Assembly (NCBI RefSeq): GCF_037152535.1
Contig: NZ_JBBCMA010000001.1
Span: 1 to 64,000, forward strand
DNA: 64,000 nt
Reading direction: 5' to 3'
From: Leclercia sp. AS011
GTDB lineage: Bacteria; Pseudomonadota; Gammaproteobacteria; Enterobacterales; Enterobacteriaceae
Shown here: piece by piece, positions 23,158 through 35,172 of the stretch
Numbering within the stretch: position 1 is the stretch's first letter
How the letters are laid out: every line of letters starts with the position of its first letter
The notes under the pieces: model-generated
The model's database searches: none
The model's input: only the letters and a program-made list of their open reading frames with translations
What the model was told of the DNA's origin: nothing
Program-made: the position numbers and the translations under genes

Positions 23158-23888
23158 ATGGCTGAATTACTGTTAGGCGTCAACATTGACCACATTGCCA
23201 CCCTGCGCAACGCGCGCGGCACGGCATATCCTGATCCGGTTCAGGCGGCATTTATCGCCGAGCAGGCGGGGGCCGATGGCATTACCGTTCATCTGCGCGA
23301 AGATCGCCGTCATATCACCGACCGCGACGTGCGCATCCTGCGCCAGACCCTGGACACCCGCATGAATCTGGAGATGGCCGTCACCGAAGAGATGCTGGCG
23401 ATTGCCGTCGAGACCAAACCGCACTTCTGCTGCCTGGTGCCGGAAAAGCGTCAGGAAGTGACTACCGAGGGCGGGCTGGACGTGGCCGGTCAGCTGGATA
23501 AGATGCGTGACGCCTGCAAGCGCCTGGCCGATGCCGGGATCCTGGTGTCGCTGTTCATCGATGCTGATGAAGCCCAGATCAAAGCCGCCGCCGACGTGGG
23601 CGCGCCGTTTATTGAGATCCACACCGGCTGCTACGCCGATGCCGAAGATGAAGCCACTCAGGCAAAAGAGCTGGATCGCATCGCCAAAGCGGCCACCTGG
23701 GCGGCGGGTCTGGGTCTTAAGGTCAATGCCGGTCACGGCCTGACCTACCACAACGTCAAAGCCATTGCCGCTATCCCTGAGATGCACGAGCTGAACATCG
23801 GCCATGCGATTATCGGTCGCGCGGTGATGAGTGGCCTGAAAGAGGCGGTGGCCGAGATGAAGCGTCTGATGCTGGAAGCCCGCAAGTA

Positions 23889-23889
<1 letters not shown>
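23158..23889 (+). CDS. pdxJ: pyridoxine 5'-phosphate synthase
   Basis: Last step of de novo vitamin B6 synthesis: condenses 3-amino-2-oxopropyl phosphate with 1-deoxyxylulose 5-phosphate. TIM-barrel enzyme, 243 residues. Conserved blocks: [43 protein letters not shown] and [15 protein letters not shown] precedes the ATG. Stop and the acpS ATG overlap (TAATG). Confidence 0.98.
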
Positions 23890-24586
<697 letters not shown>

Positions 24587-25435
24587 TCAAACCAGTTTTT
24601 TTACCAGCGCCTCACTGTGGCGAATGCGTTCCGGAGCCCGCTCCAGATCCTGCTGGACCAGGGCCATAAACAGCAGGTCGGTCAGCATCATCTGCGCGCT
24701 GGTGGAGGAGATCGCCGCGCTGCGGGTGGCCTGCTCCTCGGCAATGGTATACAGACAGCGGGTGGCCCGCTGCTGCAGCGCATTGGGGGTAAAGCCGGTG
24801 ATCGCCAGTATTTTCCCGCCCACGCGCAGGGCTTCATCGGCGGCCAGGTTAATCTCCCGGCGCTCGCCGGTATAGGAGATCGCCAGCAGGAGATCCTCAG
24901 GGGCCATCGCCTGTACGGTAGCCAGCAGGGCGTGCATATCCTGTTCGACAATGGCGATCAGGCCAATCTTGTTCAGCTTCCAGCCAAAATTACGCGCCAC
25001 CAGTCCTGAAGCCCCGATCCCGGTGAGGATCACCCGTCGCGCCGCGTGCAGCATGGCGACGCTTTCCAGCAGTTTCTCTTCACTGTTGACGTCCAGGGTG
25101 GCGTGCATCGCCGCCACGTTCTCCTTAATCAACTTTTCACCCACCAGGCGCATCGGGTCGTCGCCGCGGATCTGGTTGTGCACCGGCATGGACTGGGGAT
25201 TCGGGTTGCTGGCCAGGGCTTCGCTCAGGGCCAGCTTCAGCGCCGGGAAACCTTTAAAACCAATTTTTTGCGCGAATTTAACCACGCTGGACTGGCTCAC
25301 GCCCGCCTCGCTTGCCAGCTGCTGAGAGCTGAGATGGCGGGCACGATCGGGCTGGGTGAGTAAAAAGTCCGCCAGCTTTTTATCGCTCTGGGCAAAACCC
25401 GCGTATCGCTGACGGATACGAATTAAACAGTTCAT
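24587..25435 (-). CDS. yfhH: RpiR/MurR-family transcriptional regulator YfhH
   Basis: A 282-residue regulator with an N-terminal RpiR helix-turn-helix (about 1-77; ASEAGVSQSSVVKFAQKIGFKGF) and a C-terminal SIS domain for sugar phosphates (about 125-260; ILTGIGASGLVARNF, AISYTGERRE). AGGAG precedes the ATG. In E. coli yfhH stands without a sugar operon; here murQ and murP start divergently 118 bases away, so it is probably their repressor, sensing N-acetylmuramic acid 6-phosphate or a related sugar phosphate. Function inferred from family and context. Confidence 0.9.
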   Translation of the reverse strand: MNCLIRIRQRYAGFAQSDKKLADFLLTQPDRARHLSSQQLASEAGVSQSSVVKFAQKIGFKGFPALKLALSEALASNPNPQSMPVHNQIRGDDPMRLVGEKLIKENVAAMHATLDVNSEEKLLESVAMLHAARRVILTGIGASGLVARNFGWKLNKIGLIAIVEQDMHALLATVQAMAPEDLLLAISYTGERREINLAADEALRVGGKILAITGFTPNALQQRATRCLYTIAEEQATRSAAISSTSAQMMLTDLLFMALVQQDLERAPERIRHSEALVKKLV

Positions 25436-25492
25436 AAGGACTCCTGGCGAAATGTGATGACTGCAGCAAATGCGAATTCTGCTCGCCTGAAT

Positions 25493-25538
25493 GAATTTTA
25501 TATTCCATTATAATGCGACTATTATGAATTAAAAATTC
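25493..25538 (+). promoter_or_regulatory. murQ promoter with two GAAT-N5-ATTC palindromes
   Basis: GAATTTTATATTC at 25493-25505 and GAATTAAAAATTC at 25526-25538 are two copies of GAAT-N5-ATTC, 33 bp centre to centre (about three helix turns). A perfect TATAAT lies between them at 25509-25514, so the second copy would cover the start of transcription. They are good candidates for YfhH operators. The assignment is inferred, not known. Confidence 0.65.
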
Positions 25539-25553
25539 TTGAGGCACAAAAAT

Positions 25554-26447
25554 ATGAATCTCGGCTCACTGGTTTCAGAATCCCGCAATCCACAAACCCT
25601 GGATCTTGACGCGCTCTCCACGCTTGACCTGGTTAATCGCTTTAACCAACAGGATACGCTGGTCGCGCAGGCAGTGAAAGAGACATTGCCTGAGGTGGCG
25701 AAAGCCGTGGACGCGGCAGCCGACGCGCTGAAGGCGGGCGGGCGCATCATCTACATGGGGGCGGGTACCAGCGGACGTCTTGGGGTGCTGGACGCTTCAG
25801 AATGTCCACCGACCTTTGGCGTACCCCATGGCCTGGTCATTGGCCTGATTGCCGGTGGTCCGGGGGCGCTGCTGAAAGCGGTGGAAGGGGCTGAAGACAG
25901 CAAGCAGTTGGGTGAAGAGGATCTTAAAGCCCTCAACCTGACCGCGCAGGATCTGGTGGTCGGGCTGGCGGCTTCCGGGCGCACGCCGTATGTGATTGGC
26001 GGTCTCGAGTACGCGAACCAGACCGGCTGCACCACCGTGGCGATCTCCTGTAATCCGGGTTCACCCATTGCCCAGGTCGCGGCGATCGCCATCTCGCCGG
26101 TTGTCGGCCCGGAAGCGTTGACCGGCTCCACCCGTCTGAAATCCGGCACCGCGCAAAAGCTGGTGCTGAACATGATCTCCACCGGGGCGATGGTGAAGTT
26201 CGGCAAGGTTTACCAGAACCTGATGGTGGACATGAAAGCCACCAACGTGAAGCTCATCGACCGGGCCTGCCGCATGGTGGTAGAAGCCACCGGCACCACG
26301 CGCGAAGAGGCGGAAGAGGTCCTGAAACAGACCGGGTACGACGTCAAACCGGCGATCCTGATGATCTTAAGCGGGCTGGATGCCGCGGCGGCGCGCGCCA
26401 GACTCGACGCGCATCAGGGATTCTTACGTGCGGCATTAGAAAACTAA
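25554..26447 (+). CDS. murQ: N-acetylmuramic acid 6-phosphate etherase (MurQ)
   Basis: Cleaves the lactyl ether of MurNAc-6-phosphate to GlcNAc-6-phosphate and D-lactate, allowing recycling or use of cell-wall sugar. 297 residues; SIS domain with [19 protein letters not shown], in which Glu83 is the catalytic acid, and Glu114 in AVEGAEDS the second active-site residue. GAGG at 25541-25544 supports the ATG at 25554 rather than the TTG five codons earlier. Followed after 10 bases by murP. Divergent from yfhH. Confidence 0.93.
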   Translation: MNLGSLVSESRNPQTLDLDALSTLDLVNRFNQQDTLVAQAVKETLPEVAKAVDAAADALKAGGRIIYMGAGTSGRLGVLDASECPPTFGVPHGLVIGLIAGGPGALLKAVEGAEDSKQLGEEDLKALNLTAQDLVVGLAASGRTPYVIGGLEYANQTGCTTVAISCNPGSPIAQVAAIAISPVVGPEALTGSTRLKSGTAQKLVLNMISTGAMVKFGKVYQNLMVDMKATNVKLIDRACRMVVEATGTTREEAEEVLKQTGYDVKPAILMILSGLDAAAARARLDAHQGFLRAALEN

Positions 26448-26457
26448 AGAGGCGTAC

Positions 26458-27810
26458 ATGGAAAAAACAGCAGCGCTCGCCAGCGATATCCTTGCGGGTA
26501 TAGGCGGAGAGAACAATATCCGGCGTCTGGAAAACTGCATGACGCGGGTGCGGGTGGAAGTCCAGGATGATGACAAGCTCGATCTGGCGCGGCTGAAAAA
26601 ACTGCCCGGCGTCAGCGGCTACGTAAAGCAGGGGGAGCAGCATCAGCTGATCGTCGGCCCCGGCAAGGCCGCGCAGGTGGTGGATGCCATGCGTTCGCTG
26701 ATGGGCGGGGCGGTGATGGATGACGCCGAGCGCACCAAAGCGCAGGCGAAGGCCAAATATAAAGCCCCGATGAGCGACGCGCTGCGTCAGCTGGCAAACG
26801 TCTTTATTCCGCTGATCCCGGCCTTTATTGCCTCGGGGCTGATCACCGGGATCATCAATATCCTGAAACGTCCGGACATTGTCGGTGACTTCGCGACCCA
26901 CTACCCAAACCTGCTGGGGATCCTCGGCATTTTCGGCAGCGCGGTCTTTGCCATCATGAACATTCTGGTGGGGGTGAACACCGCCAAAGTATTCGGCGGA
27001 TCGCTGGCGATGGGCGGGGTAATGGCGGGGATCCTCTCCAGCCCACAGCTAGCCCAAATCACCCTGTTTGGTGAGGCGCTGCAGCCGGGGCGGGGCGGGG
27101 TGATCGCCGTGCTGCTGGTGGTGGTGTTGATGTGCTGGATCGAGAAACGGCTACGCAATATCCTGCCGGGCTCGCTGGAGCTTATCTTTAATCCGCTGCT
27201 GACTACCTTAATTACCGGCAGCGTGGCGATCATCGCCCTGCAGCCGCTGGGTGGGGTGATCTCGGAATCTATCGCCCACGGGGCCTCCTGGGCTATCGAT
27301 CGCGGGGGATTCCTGGTGGGCGGGGTTCTTTCGGGCACCTTCCTGCCGCTGGTGTTGACCGGCTTACATCAGGGCCTGGTGCCGATCCACGTTGAGCTGG
27401 TGCAGGCCCATGGTTATAACGCACTGCTGCCTATTCTGGCGATGGCGGGTGTCGGGCAGATCGGCGCGGCGATAGCGGTGCTGATGAAAACCCGCAATGA
27501 ACGTCTGAAGAAGGTGATCAAAGGGGCGCTGCCGGTCGGGCTGCTGGGGATCGGTGAACCGCTGATCTTCGGTGTCACCCTGCCGCTGGGCAAGCCGTTT
27601 ATCGGGGCCTGTCTTGGCGGTGCGGTCGGCGGGGCGCTGATCAGTTACTGGAAAGTAGCGACCGTTATCACCTTTGGTATTTCCGGATTACCGCTGGCAT
27701 TAACCATCGTGACCGGAAAAGTCATGCTCTATCTGTTAGGCTATCTGGTAGCGGTGATCGCCGGGTTCCTGTTTACCTGGCTGTTAGGGTTCAACGATCC
27801 AGAGGAGTAA
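26458..27810 (+). CDS. murP: PTS N-acetylmuramic acid-type transporter subunit IIBC
   Basis: Phosphotransferase permease of 450 residues. An N-terminal IIB domain (1-85) has the phosphorylated Cys27 in RRLENCMTRVRV; the IIC domain (from about 105) has around ten membrane helices and the GIGEPLIFGV motif. There is no IIA domain, so it should use the glucose IIA (Crr), as MurP does. The match to MurP is by family plus the adjoining murQ; uptake of another amino-sugar cannot be excluded. Ends just before pgpC (3 bases). Confidence 0.87.
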   Translation: MEKTAALASDILAGIGGENNIRRLENCMTRVRVEVQDDDKLDLARLKKLPGVSGYVKQGEQHQLIVGPGKAAQVVDAMRSLMGGAVMDDAERTKAQAKAKYKAPMSDALRQLANVFIPLIPAFIASGLITGIINILKRPDIVGDFATHYPNLLGILGIFGSAVFAIMNILVGVNTAKVFGGSLAMGGVMAGILSSPQLAQITLFGEALQPGRGGVIAVLLVVVLMCWIEKRLRNILPGSLELIFNPLLTTLITGSVAIIALQPLGGVISESIAHGASWAIDRGGFLVGGVLSGTFLPLVLTGLHQGLVPIHVELVQAHGYNALLPILAMAGVGQIGAAIAVLMKTRNERLKKVIKGALPVGLLGIGEPLIFGVTLPLGKPFIGACLGGAVGGALISYWKVATVITFGISGLPLALTIVTGKVMLYLLGYLVAVIAGFLFTWLLGFNDPEE

Positions 27811-27813
27811 GGT

Positions 27814-28449
27814 TTGGCCAATCACGAGCGTCGCGTAGTCTTTTTTGATCTGGACGGAACGCTGCATCAGCAGGATATGTTCGGCACCTTTATGCGCTAT
27901 TTACTGCGCCGACAGCCCCTGAATGCCCTGCTCGTGTTACCCCTGCTACCCATCATCGGCGGCGCGTTGCTGGTAAAAGGCCGCGCCGCCCGCTGGCCGA
28001 TGAGCCTGCTGCTGTGGGGCTGCACCTTCGGCCACAGCGAAGCGCGACTCAGACAGCTGGAGAAAGAGTTTGTCAGCTGGTTTCGCGGGCATGTCACCGC
28101 CTTCCCGGTGGTGCAGGAGCGGCTCACCAACTACCTCAACGCCAACGATGCCGACATCTGGCTGATCACCGGCTCGCCGCAGTCGCTGGTGGAGCAGGTC
28201 TATTTCGATACCCCCTGGCTGCCGCGCGTTAACCTGATTGCTACCCAGATGGGGCGCGCTTATGGTGGCTGGGTGCTGACCATGCGCTGCCTCGGCCACG
28301 AGAAGGTGGTACAGCTGGAGAAGAAAATCGGCACCCCGCTGCGGCTCTACAGCGGCTACAGCGACAGCAAGCAGGACAACCCCCTTCTCTACTTCTGCCA
28401 GCACCGCTGGCGCGTCACGCCCCTGGGCGAACTTCAGCAACTGGAATGA
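27814..28449 (+). CDS. pgpC: phosphatidylglycerophosphatase C
   Basis: HAD-superfamily phosphatase (YfhB) that dephosphorylates phosphatidylglycerophosphate to phosphatidylglycerol at the inner membrane. Motif I FFDLDGTLHQQDMFG at the N-terminus, a hydrophobic segment (LNALLVLPLLPIIGGALLV), motif II WLITGSPQ and a late YSGYSDSKQDNPLL. 211 residues as in E. coli. The start is TTG at 27814 with AGGAG upstream; the next Met would remove the catalytic DLDGT. It directly follows murP and may be cotranscribed with it. Confidence 0.94.
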   Translation: MANHERRVVFFDLDGTLHQQDMFGTFMRYLLRRQPLNALLVLPLLPIIGGALLVKGRAARWPMSLLLWGCTFGHSEARLRQLEKEFVSWFRGHVTAFPVVQERLTNYLNANDADIWLITGSPQSLVEQVYFDTPWLPRVNLIATQMGRAYGGWVLTMRCLGHEKVVQLEKKIGTPLRLYSGYSDSKQDNPLLYFCQHRWRVTPLGELQQLE

Positions 28450-28451
28450 TT

Positions 28452-30457
<2,006 letters not shown>

Positions 30458-30622
30458 TAAGTTGATTCTATGAGCTGTGTATTATTCTGGTTTATAGTCG
30501 CCACAGTAAAAACAGGTATTACCAAAGATTTCGCGGCATTTTGCGCAAAGTAACGCCACTTGGCAACTTATTAGCGGGAAAGGCAACACCAATGGTTAAA
30601 TGGCGACATCGATTTTATTACG

Positions 30623-30661
30623 ACGCAAACGGTTTCGTCGGCGCGCAGGATCCACTATAAT
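30623..30661 (+). promoter_or_regulatory. purL promoter and PurR operator
   Basis: ACGCAAACGGTTTCGT at 30623-30638 matches the PurR operator consensus with one change. A perfect TATAAT lies at 30656-30661, so the operator covers the -35 region. PurR with hypoxanthine or guanine represses purL. Confidence 0.9.
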
Positions 30662-30725
30662 GGCGCCCGTTTTCCCCCCTTGCGCACACTGTAAGCGCCT
30701 CCGGCGCTTCGAAGACGAGAGACTT

Positions 30726-33700
30726 ATGATGGAAATTCTGCGTGGTTCGCCTGCACTGTCTGCCTTCCGTATCAACAAACTGCTGGCACGTTTTCAGGCA
30801 GCCGACCTTCCGGTAAGCAATATTTACGCTGAGTATGTCCATTTTGCTGACCTGAATGCTCCCTTAACGGCAGAGGATTTAGTCCGGCTTGAGCGCCTGC
30901 TGAAGTACGGCCCAAGCCTGAGCAGCCATACCCCGAACGGTAAACTTCTGCTGGTTACGCCTCGTCCGGGCACCATCTCCCCCTGGTCTTCTAAAGCAAC
31001 CGACATCGCCCGTAACTGTGGTCTGAACCAGATTGACCGTCTGGAGCGCGGCGTGGCGTATTACGTTGAAGCCTCCACCCTGACCGACGCCCAGTGGGCC
31101 CTTGTGGCAGCCGAACTGCACGACCGCATGATGGAGAGCGTGTTTGCCTCTCTGGATGATGCGCAGCAGCTCTTCTCCCACCACCAGCCTGCGCCGGTAC
31201 AGAGCGTGGATCTGCTGGGTGAAGGCCGTCAGGCGCTGATTGACGCCAACCTGCGTCTGGGCCTGGCGCTGGCCGACGATGAAATCGACTACCTGCAGGA
31301 CGCGTTCGTTAAGCTGAACCGCAACCCGAACGACATCGAACTCTATATGTTCGCCCAGGCCAACTCCGAGCACTGCCGCCACAAAATCTTTAACGCCGAC
31401 TGGATTATCGACGGCGAGCAACAGCCGAAGTCGCTGTTCAAAATGATCAAAAACACCATGGAGAAAACCCCTGACCACGTGCTGTCTGCCTATAAAGACA
31501 ACGCCGCGGTGATGGAAGGTTCCGAGGTGGGCCGCTTCTTCGCCGATCGCGAAGCAGGGCGCTATGACTTCCACCAGGAGCCTGCGCATATCCTGATGAA
31601 AGTCGAAACCCACAACCACCCGACGGCCATCTCCCCGTGGCCGGGTGCGGCGACCGGCTCCGGCGGCGAAATCCGTGACGAAGGGGCAACCGGTCGTGGG
31701 GCTAAACCCAAAGCGGGTCTGGTGGGCTTCTCCGTCTCCAACCTGCGTATCCCGGGCTTCGAGCAGCCGTGGGAAGAAGATTTCGGCAAGCCAGAGCGTA
31801 TTGTTACCGCCCTGGACATCATGACCGACGGCCCGCTGGGCGGCGCGGCATTTAACAACGAATTTGGTCGTCCGGCCCTGAACGGTTACTTCCGTACCTA
31901 CGAAGAGAAAGTGGAGAGCCACAACGGCGAAGAGCTGCGCGGCTACCACAAACCAATCATGCTGGCGGGTGGGATCGGCAACATTCGTGCCGATCACGTG
32001 CAGAAAGGCGAGATCGTCGTCGGCGCGAAACTGATCGTCCTCGGCGGTCCGGCGATGAACATCGGCCTGGGCGGCGGGGCGGCCTCTTCGATGGCCTCCG
32101 GTCAGTCCGATGCGGATCTCGATTTCGCCTCCGTACAGCGCGACAACCCGGAGATGGAGCGCCGTTGCCAGGAAGTGATCGACCGCTGCTGGCAGCTGGG
32201 CGATGCCAACCCGATCCTGTTTATTCACGACGTGGGCGCGGGCGGTCTGTCGAACGCCATGCCGGAGCTGGTCAGCGATGGCAACCGCGGCGGACGCTTC
32301 AACCTGCGCGACATCCTGAGCGATGAGCCGGGCATGAGCCCGCTGGAGATCTGGTGTAACGAATCCCAGGAGCGCTACGTGCTGGCCGTTGCCCCGGACC
32401 AGTTGCCGCTGTTCGACGAGCTGTGCCGCCGCGAGCGCGCGCCGTATGCGGTAATCGGTGAAGCCACCGAAGAGATGCACCTCTCCCTGAGCGATACCCA
32501 CTTCGACAACCAGCCAATCGATCTGCCGCTGGACGTGCTGCTGGGCAAAACGCCGAAGATGACCCGCGACGTCCAGACCCGCAAAGCCAGCGGCAAAGCG
32601 CTTGATTTGCAGGGTGTGACCGTTGCCGAGGCGGTAAACCGGGTGCTGCATCTGCCGGCCGTGGCGGAAAAGACCTTCCTGGTGACCATCGGTGACCGCA
32701 CCGTGACCGGTATGGTTGCCCGCGATCAGATGGTTGGCCCGTGGCAGGTACCGGTAGCCAACTGCGCGGTGACCACCGCCAGCCTCGACAGCTACTACGG
32801 TGAAGCGATGGCGCTGGGCGAACGTTCTCCGGTTGCCCTGCTGGACTTTGCCGCCTCTGCCCGTCTGGCAGTGGGGGAGGCGCTGACCAACATCGCCGCC
32901 ACCCAGATTGGCGACATCAAACGCATCAAGCTCTCCGCTAACTGGATGGCCGCAGCCGGTCACCCGGGCGAAGATGCTGGCCTGTACGAAGCCGTAAAAG
33001 CGGTAGGTGAAGAGCTCTGTCCGGCGCTGGGCCTGACCATTCCGGTGGGCAAAGACTCCATGTCGATGAAAACCCGCTGGCAGGAAGGCAGCGAGCAGCG
33101 CGAGATGACTTCGCCGCTGTCGCTGGTGATCACCGCCTTCGCCCGTGTGGAAGATGTGCGTCATACCATCACGCCGCAGCTTTCTACCGAAGATAACGCC
33201 CTGCTGCTGATCGACCTGGGTAAAGGTCATAACGCGCTGGGTGCCACCGCGCTGGCGCAGGTTTATCGCCAGCTGGGTGATAAGGCCGCTGACGTGCGCG
33301 ACGTGGCGCAGCTGAAGGGCTTCTATGACGCCATCCAGGCGCTGGTGGCTCAACGCAAACTGCTGGCCTACCACGACCGTTCCGACGGCGGTCTGCTGGT
33401 CACTCTGGCCGAGATGGCCTTCACCGGCCACTGCGGCGTGGAAGCCAACATTGCCAGCCTGGGCGACGATCGTCTGGCGGCGCTGTTCAACGAAGAGCTG
33501 GGTGCCGTTATTCAGGTGCGTGCAGCGGATCGCGAAGCGGTGGAAGCGCTGCTGGCCCAGCACGGTCTGGGCGACTGCGTGCACTACCTGGGTAAAGCGG
33601 TGACCGGGGATCGCTTTGTTATTGAAGCCAACGGTCAGGCCGTCTTTGCCGAAAGCCGCTCCACGCTGCGCATGTGGTGGGCGGAAACCACCTGGCAGAT

Positions 33701-34613
33701 GCAGCGTCTGCGCGATAACCCGGCGTGCGCCGATCAGGAGCACGAGGCAAAAGCCAACGACAACGATCCGGGCCTGAACGTGAAGCTGTCGTTCGACATC
33801 AACGAAGACATCGCTGCGCCATACATTGCGAAGAGTGCCCGTCCAAAAGTGGCCGTTCTGCGCGAGCAGGGCGTCAACTCCCACGTTGAGATGGCGGCTG
33901 CCTTCCACCGTGCGGGCTTCGATGCCATCGACGTCCACATGAGCGACCTGCTGGCAGGCCGTACCGGTCTGGCCGATTTCCAGGCGCTGGTGGCGTGCGG
34001 CGGCTTCTCCTACGGCGACGTGCTGGGAGCGGGTGAGGGCTGGGCAAAATCCATCCTCTTCAACGACCGCGTCCGTGACGAGTTTGAAACCTTCTTCCAC
34101 CGTCCGCAGACCCTGGCCCTTGGCGTCTGTAACGGCTGCCAGATGATGTCCAACCTGCGCGAGTTGATCCCGGGCAGCGAGGCCTGGCCGCGCTTTGTGC
34201 GTAACCAGTCCGACCGCTTCGAAGCGCGTTTCAGCCTGGTGGAAGTGACCCAGAGCCCGTCTCTGCTGCTGCAGGGGATGGTGGGATCGCAGATGCCTAT
34301 CGCCGTGTCTCACGGTGAAGGGCAGGTTGAAGTGCGTAACGCCGCGCACCTGGCGGAGCTGGAGAGCAAAGGCCTGGTGGCGCTGCGCTTTGTCGATAAC
34401 TTCGGTAAAGTGACGCAGACCTACCCGGCGAACCCGAACGGCTCAGCCAACGGGATCACGGCGGTGACCAGCGAAAGCGGTCGCGTTACGGTGATGATGC
34501 CGCACCCTGAGCGCGTGTTCCGCACCGTCAGCAACTCCTGGCACCCGGAGAACTGGGGCGAGGACAGCCCGTGGATGCGTATCTTCCGCAACGCGCGTAA
34601 GCAGTTGGGTTAA
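30726..34613 (+). CDS. purL: phosphoribosylformylglycinamidine synthase
   Basis: Fourth step of purine synthesis: converts FGAR to FGAM with glutamine and ATP. A large single-chain enzyme of 1295 residues, equal to E. coli, with N-terminal PurS-like part, two AIR-synthase-like halves ([26 protein letters not shown]), and a C-terminal glutaminase with the Cys nucleophile in [10 protein letters not shown] (about residue 1135) and later HPERV. The ATG at 30726 ([15 protein letters not shown]) matches E. coli; earlier in-frame ATGs lie within the promoter. A REP element follows. Confidence 0.98.
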   Translation: MMEILRGSPALSAFRINKLLARFQAADLPVSNIYAEYVHFADLNAPLTAEDLVRLERLLKYGPSLSSHTPNGKLLLVTPRPGTISPWSSKATDIARNCGLNQIDRLERGVAYYVEASTLTDAQWALVAAELHDRMMESVFASLDDAQQLFSHHQPAPVQSVDLLGEGRQALIDANLRLGLALADDEIDYLQDAFVKLNRNPNDIELYMFAQANSEHCRHKIFNADWIIDGEQQPKSLFKMIKNTMEKTPDHVLSAYKDNAAVMEGSEVGRFFADREAGRYDFHQEPAHILMKVETHNHPTAISPWPGAATGSGGEIRDEGATGRGAKPKAGLVGFSVSNLRIPGFEQPWEEDFGKPERIVTALDIMTDGPLGGAAFNNEFGRPALNGYFRTYEEKVESHNGEELRGYHKPIMLAGGIGNIRADHVQKGEIVVGAKLIVLGGPAMNIGLGGGAASSMASGQSDADLDFASVQRDNPEMERRCQEVIDRCWQLGDANPILFIHDVGAGGLSNAMPELVSDGNRGGRFNLRDILSDEPGMSPLEIWCNESQERYVLAVAPDQLPLFDELCRRERAPYAVIGEATEEMHLSLSDTHFDNQPIDLPLDVLLGKTPKMTRDVQTRKASGKALDLQGVTVAEAVNRVLHLPAVAEKTFLVTIGDRTVTGMVARDQMVGPWQVPVANCAVTTASLDSYYGEAMALGERSPVALLDFAASARLAVGEALTNIAATQIGDIKRIKLSANWMAAAGHPGEDAGLYEAVKAVGEELCPALGLTIPVGKDSMSMKTRWQEGSEQREMTSPLSLVITAFARVEDVRHTITPQLSTEDNALLLIDLGKGHNALGATALAQVYRQLGDKAADVRDVAQLKGFYDAIQALVAQRKLLAYHDRSDGGLLVTLAEMAFTGHCGVEANIASLGDDRLAALFNEELGAVIQVRAADREAVEALLAQHGLGDCVHYLGKAVTGDRFVIEANGQAVFAESRSTLRMWWAETTWQMQRLRDNPACADQEHEAKANDNDPGLNVKLSFDINEDIAAPYIAKSARPKVAVLREQGVNSHVEMAAAFHRAGFDAIDVHMSDLLAGRTGLADFQALVACGGFSYGDVLGAGEGWAKSILFNDRVRDEFETFFHRPQTLALGVCNGCQMMSNLRELIPGSEAWPRFVRNQSDRFEARFSLVEVTQSPSLLLQGMVGSQMPIAVSHGEGQVEVRNAAHLAELESKGLVALRFVDNFGKVTQTYPANPNGSANGITAVTSESGRVTVMMPHPERVFRTVSNSWHPENWGEDSPWMRIFRNARKQLG

Positions 34614-34626
34614 GCGATCGTTGTTG

Positions 34627-34670
34627 TGCCCGGTGGCGCTTCGCTTACCGGGCCTGGAAAGGCCGGGCAA
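34627..34670. repeat. REP element after purL
   Basis: GCCCGGTGGCGCTTCGCTTACCGGGCCTGG and a following AGGCCGGGC form a REP palindrome 14 bases after the purL stop. Confidence 0.8.
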
Positions 34671-34697
34671 AAGCAGTGCCTTCCGGTATTTCCCCGG

Positions 34698-34811
34698 TGT
34701 CGCAAATATGCGACACGCCTCACATAGTGATGTCGCCAATTGGCGACATTTAACTTATTGATTTTACTAGACCCATTAATAACCCATCCAGGGTGTTGCT
34801 AATAAGCGACA
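34698..34811 (+). promoter_or_regulatory. three GlrR activator sites upstream of glmY
   Basis: Three TGTC-N10-GACA type palindromes: TGTC GCAAATATGC GACA (34698-34715), TGTC GCCAATTGGC GACA (34731-34748) and TGTT GCTAATAAGC GACA (34794-34811). The first two are perfect. They lie 90-230 bases upstream of the glmY start, as expected for a sigma-54 activator that works through DNA looping. The AT-rich stretch 34855-34890 could hold IHF sites. Confidence 0.85.
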
Positions 34812-34892
34812 GATAGCCTGAAAACCATTCCGCCAGCAACTACCGCTGAATGCTGTAAAATTTCATATAAATTAACAATTTAATATTTTTAT

Positions 34893-34920
34893 TTGCAATA
34901 TGGCACATCTGTTGCATAAT
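34893..34920 (+). promoter_or_regulatory. overlapping sigma-54 and sigma-70 promoters of glmY
   Basis: Sigma-54: TGGCAC-ATCTG-TTGCA at 34901-34916, with GG and GC in the -24/-12 positions. Sigma-70: TTGCAA (34893-34898), 16-base spacer, CATAAT (34915-34920). Both predict a start near 34928, the same base; this double architecture is known for E. coli glmY. Confidence 0.85.
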
Positions 34921-34927
34921 AATAACC

Positions 34928-35116
34928 AGTGGCTCATTCACCCTCTTATGTCAGCCCCTTCGGGACGCGCTACATAAACTTCGAATGACGCACAAAAAGG
35001 TGCCTGCCGTCCAACTACTGATCATAGCGTTGCTTTATCAGACCCAGGGCGAAACGTCGAGTTAGGCACCGCCTCATTCCATAACAAAGCCGGGTTTTTA
35101 ACCCGGCTTTGTTGTA
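34928..35116 (+). ncRNA. glmY: GlmY small regulatory RNA
   Basis: Matches E. coli GlmY from AGTGGCTCATTCACC through the loop CAGCCCCTTCGGGACG, TTCGAATGACGCAC and GGGCGAAACGTCGAGTTAGGCACC, to a terminator stem ACAAAGCCGGG(TTTTTA)CCCGGCTTTGT ending near 35116. GlmY titrates the adaptor RapZ and so protects GlmZ, which activates glmS translation; it balances glucosamine-6-phosphate. Position between purL and glrK is conserved. The 5' end is set from the promoter; the exact 3' end is approximate. Confidence 0.93.
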
Positions 35117-35172
35117 TCTGAAGGGTTGTCCAGCTAGCATCCTCTTACCCCCTCGTAACAGAGAGTAATGCG

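Noticed and set aside
30879..34349. Very long minus-strand open frame across purL
   Set aside because: It mirrors the third-codon bias of purL on the opposite strand, has no family-like motifs, and is fully inside an obvious gene.
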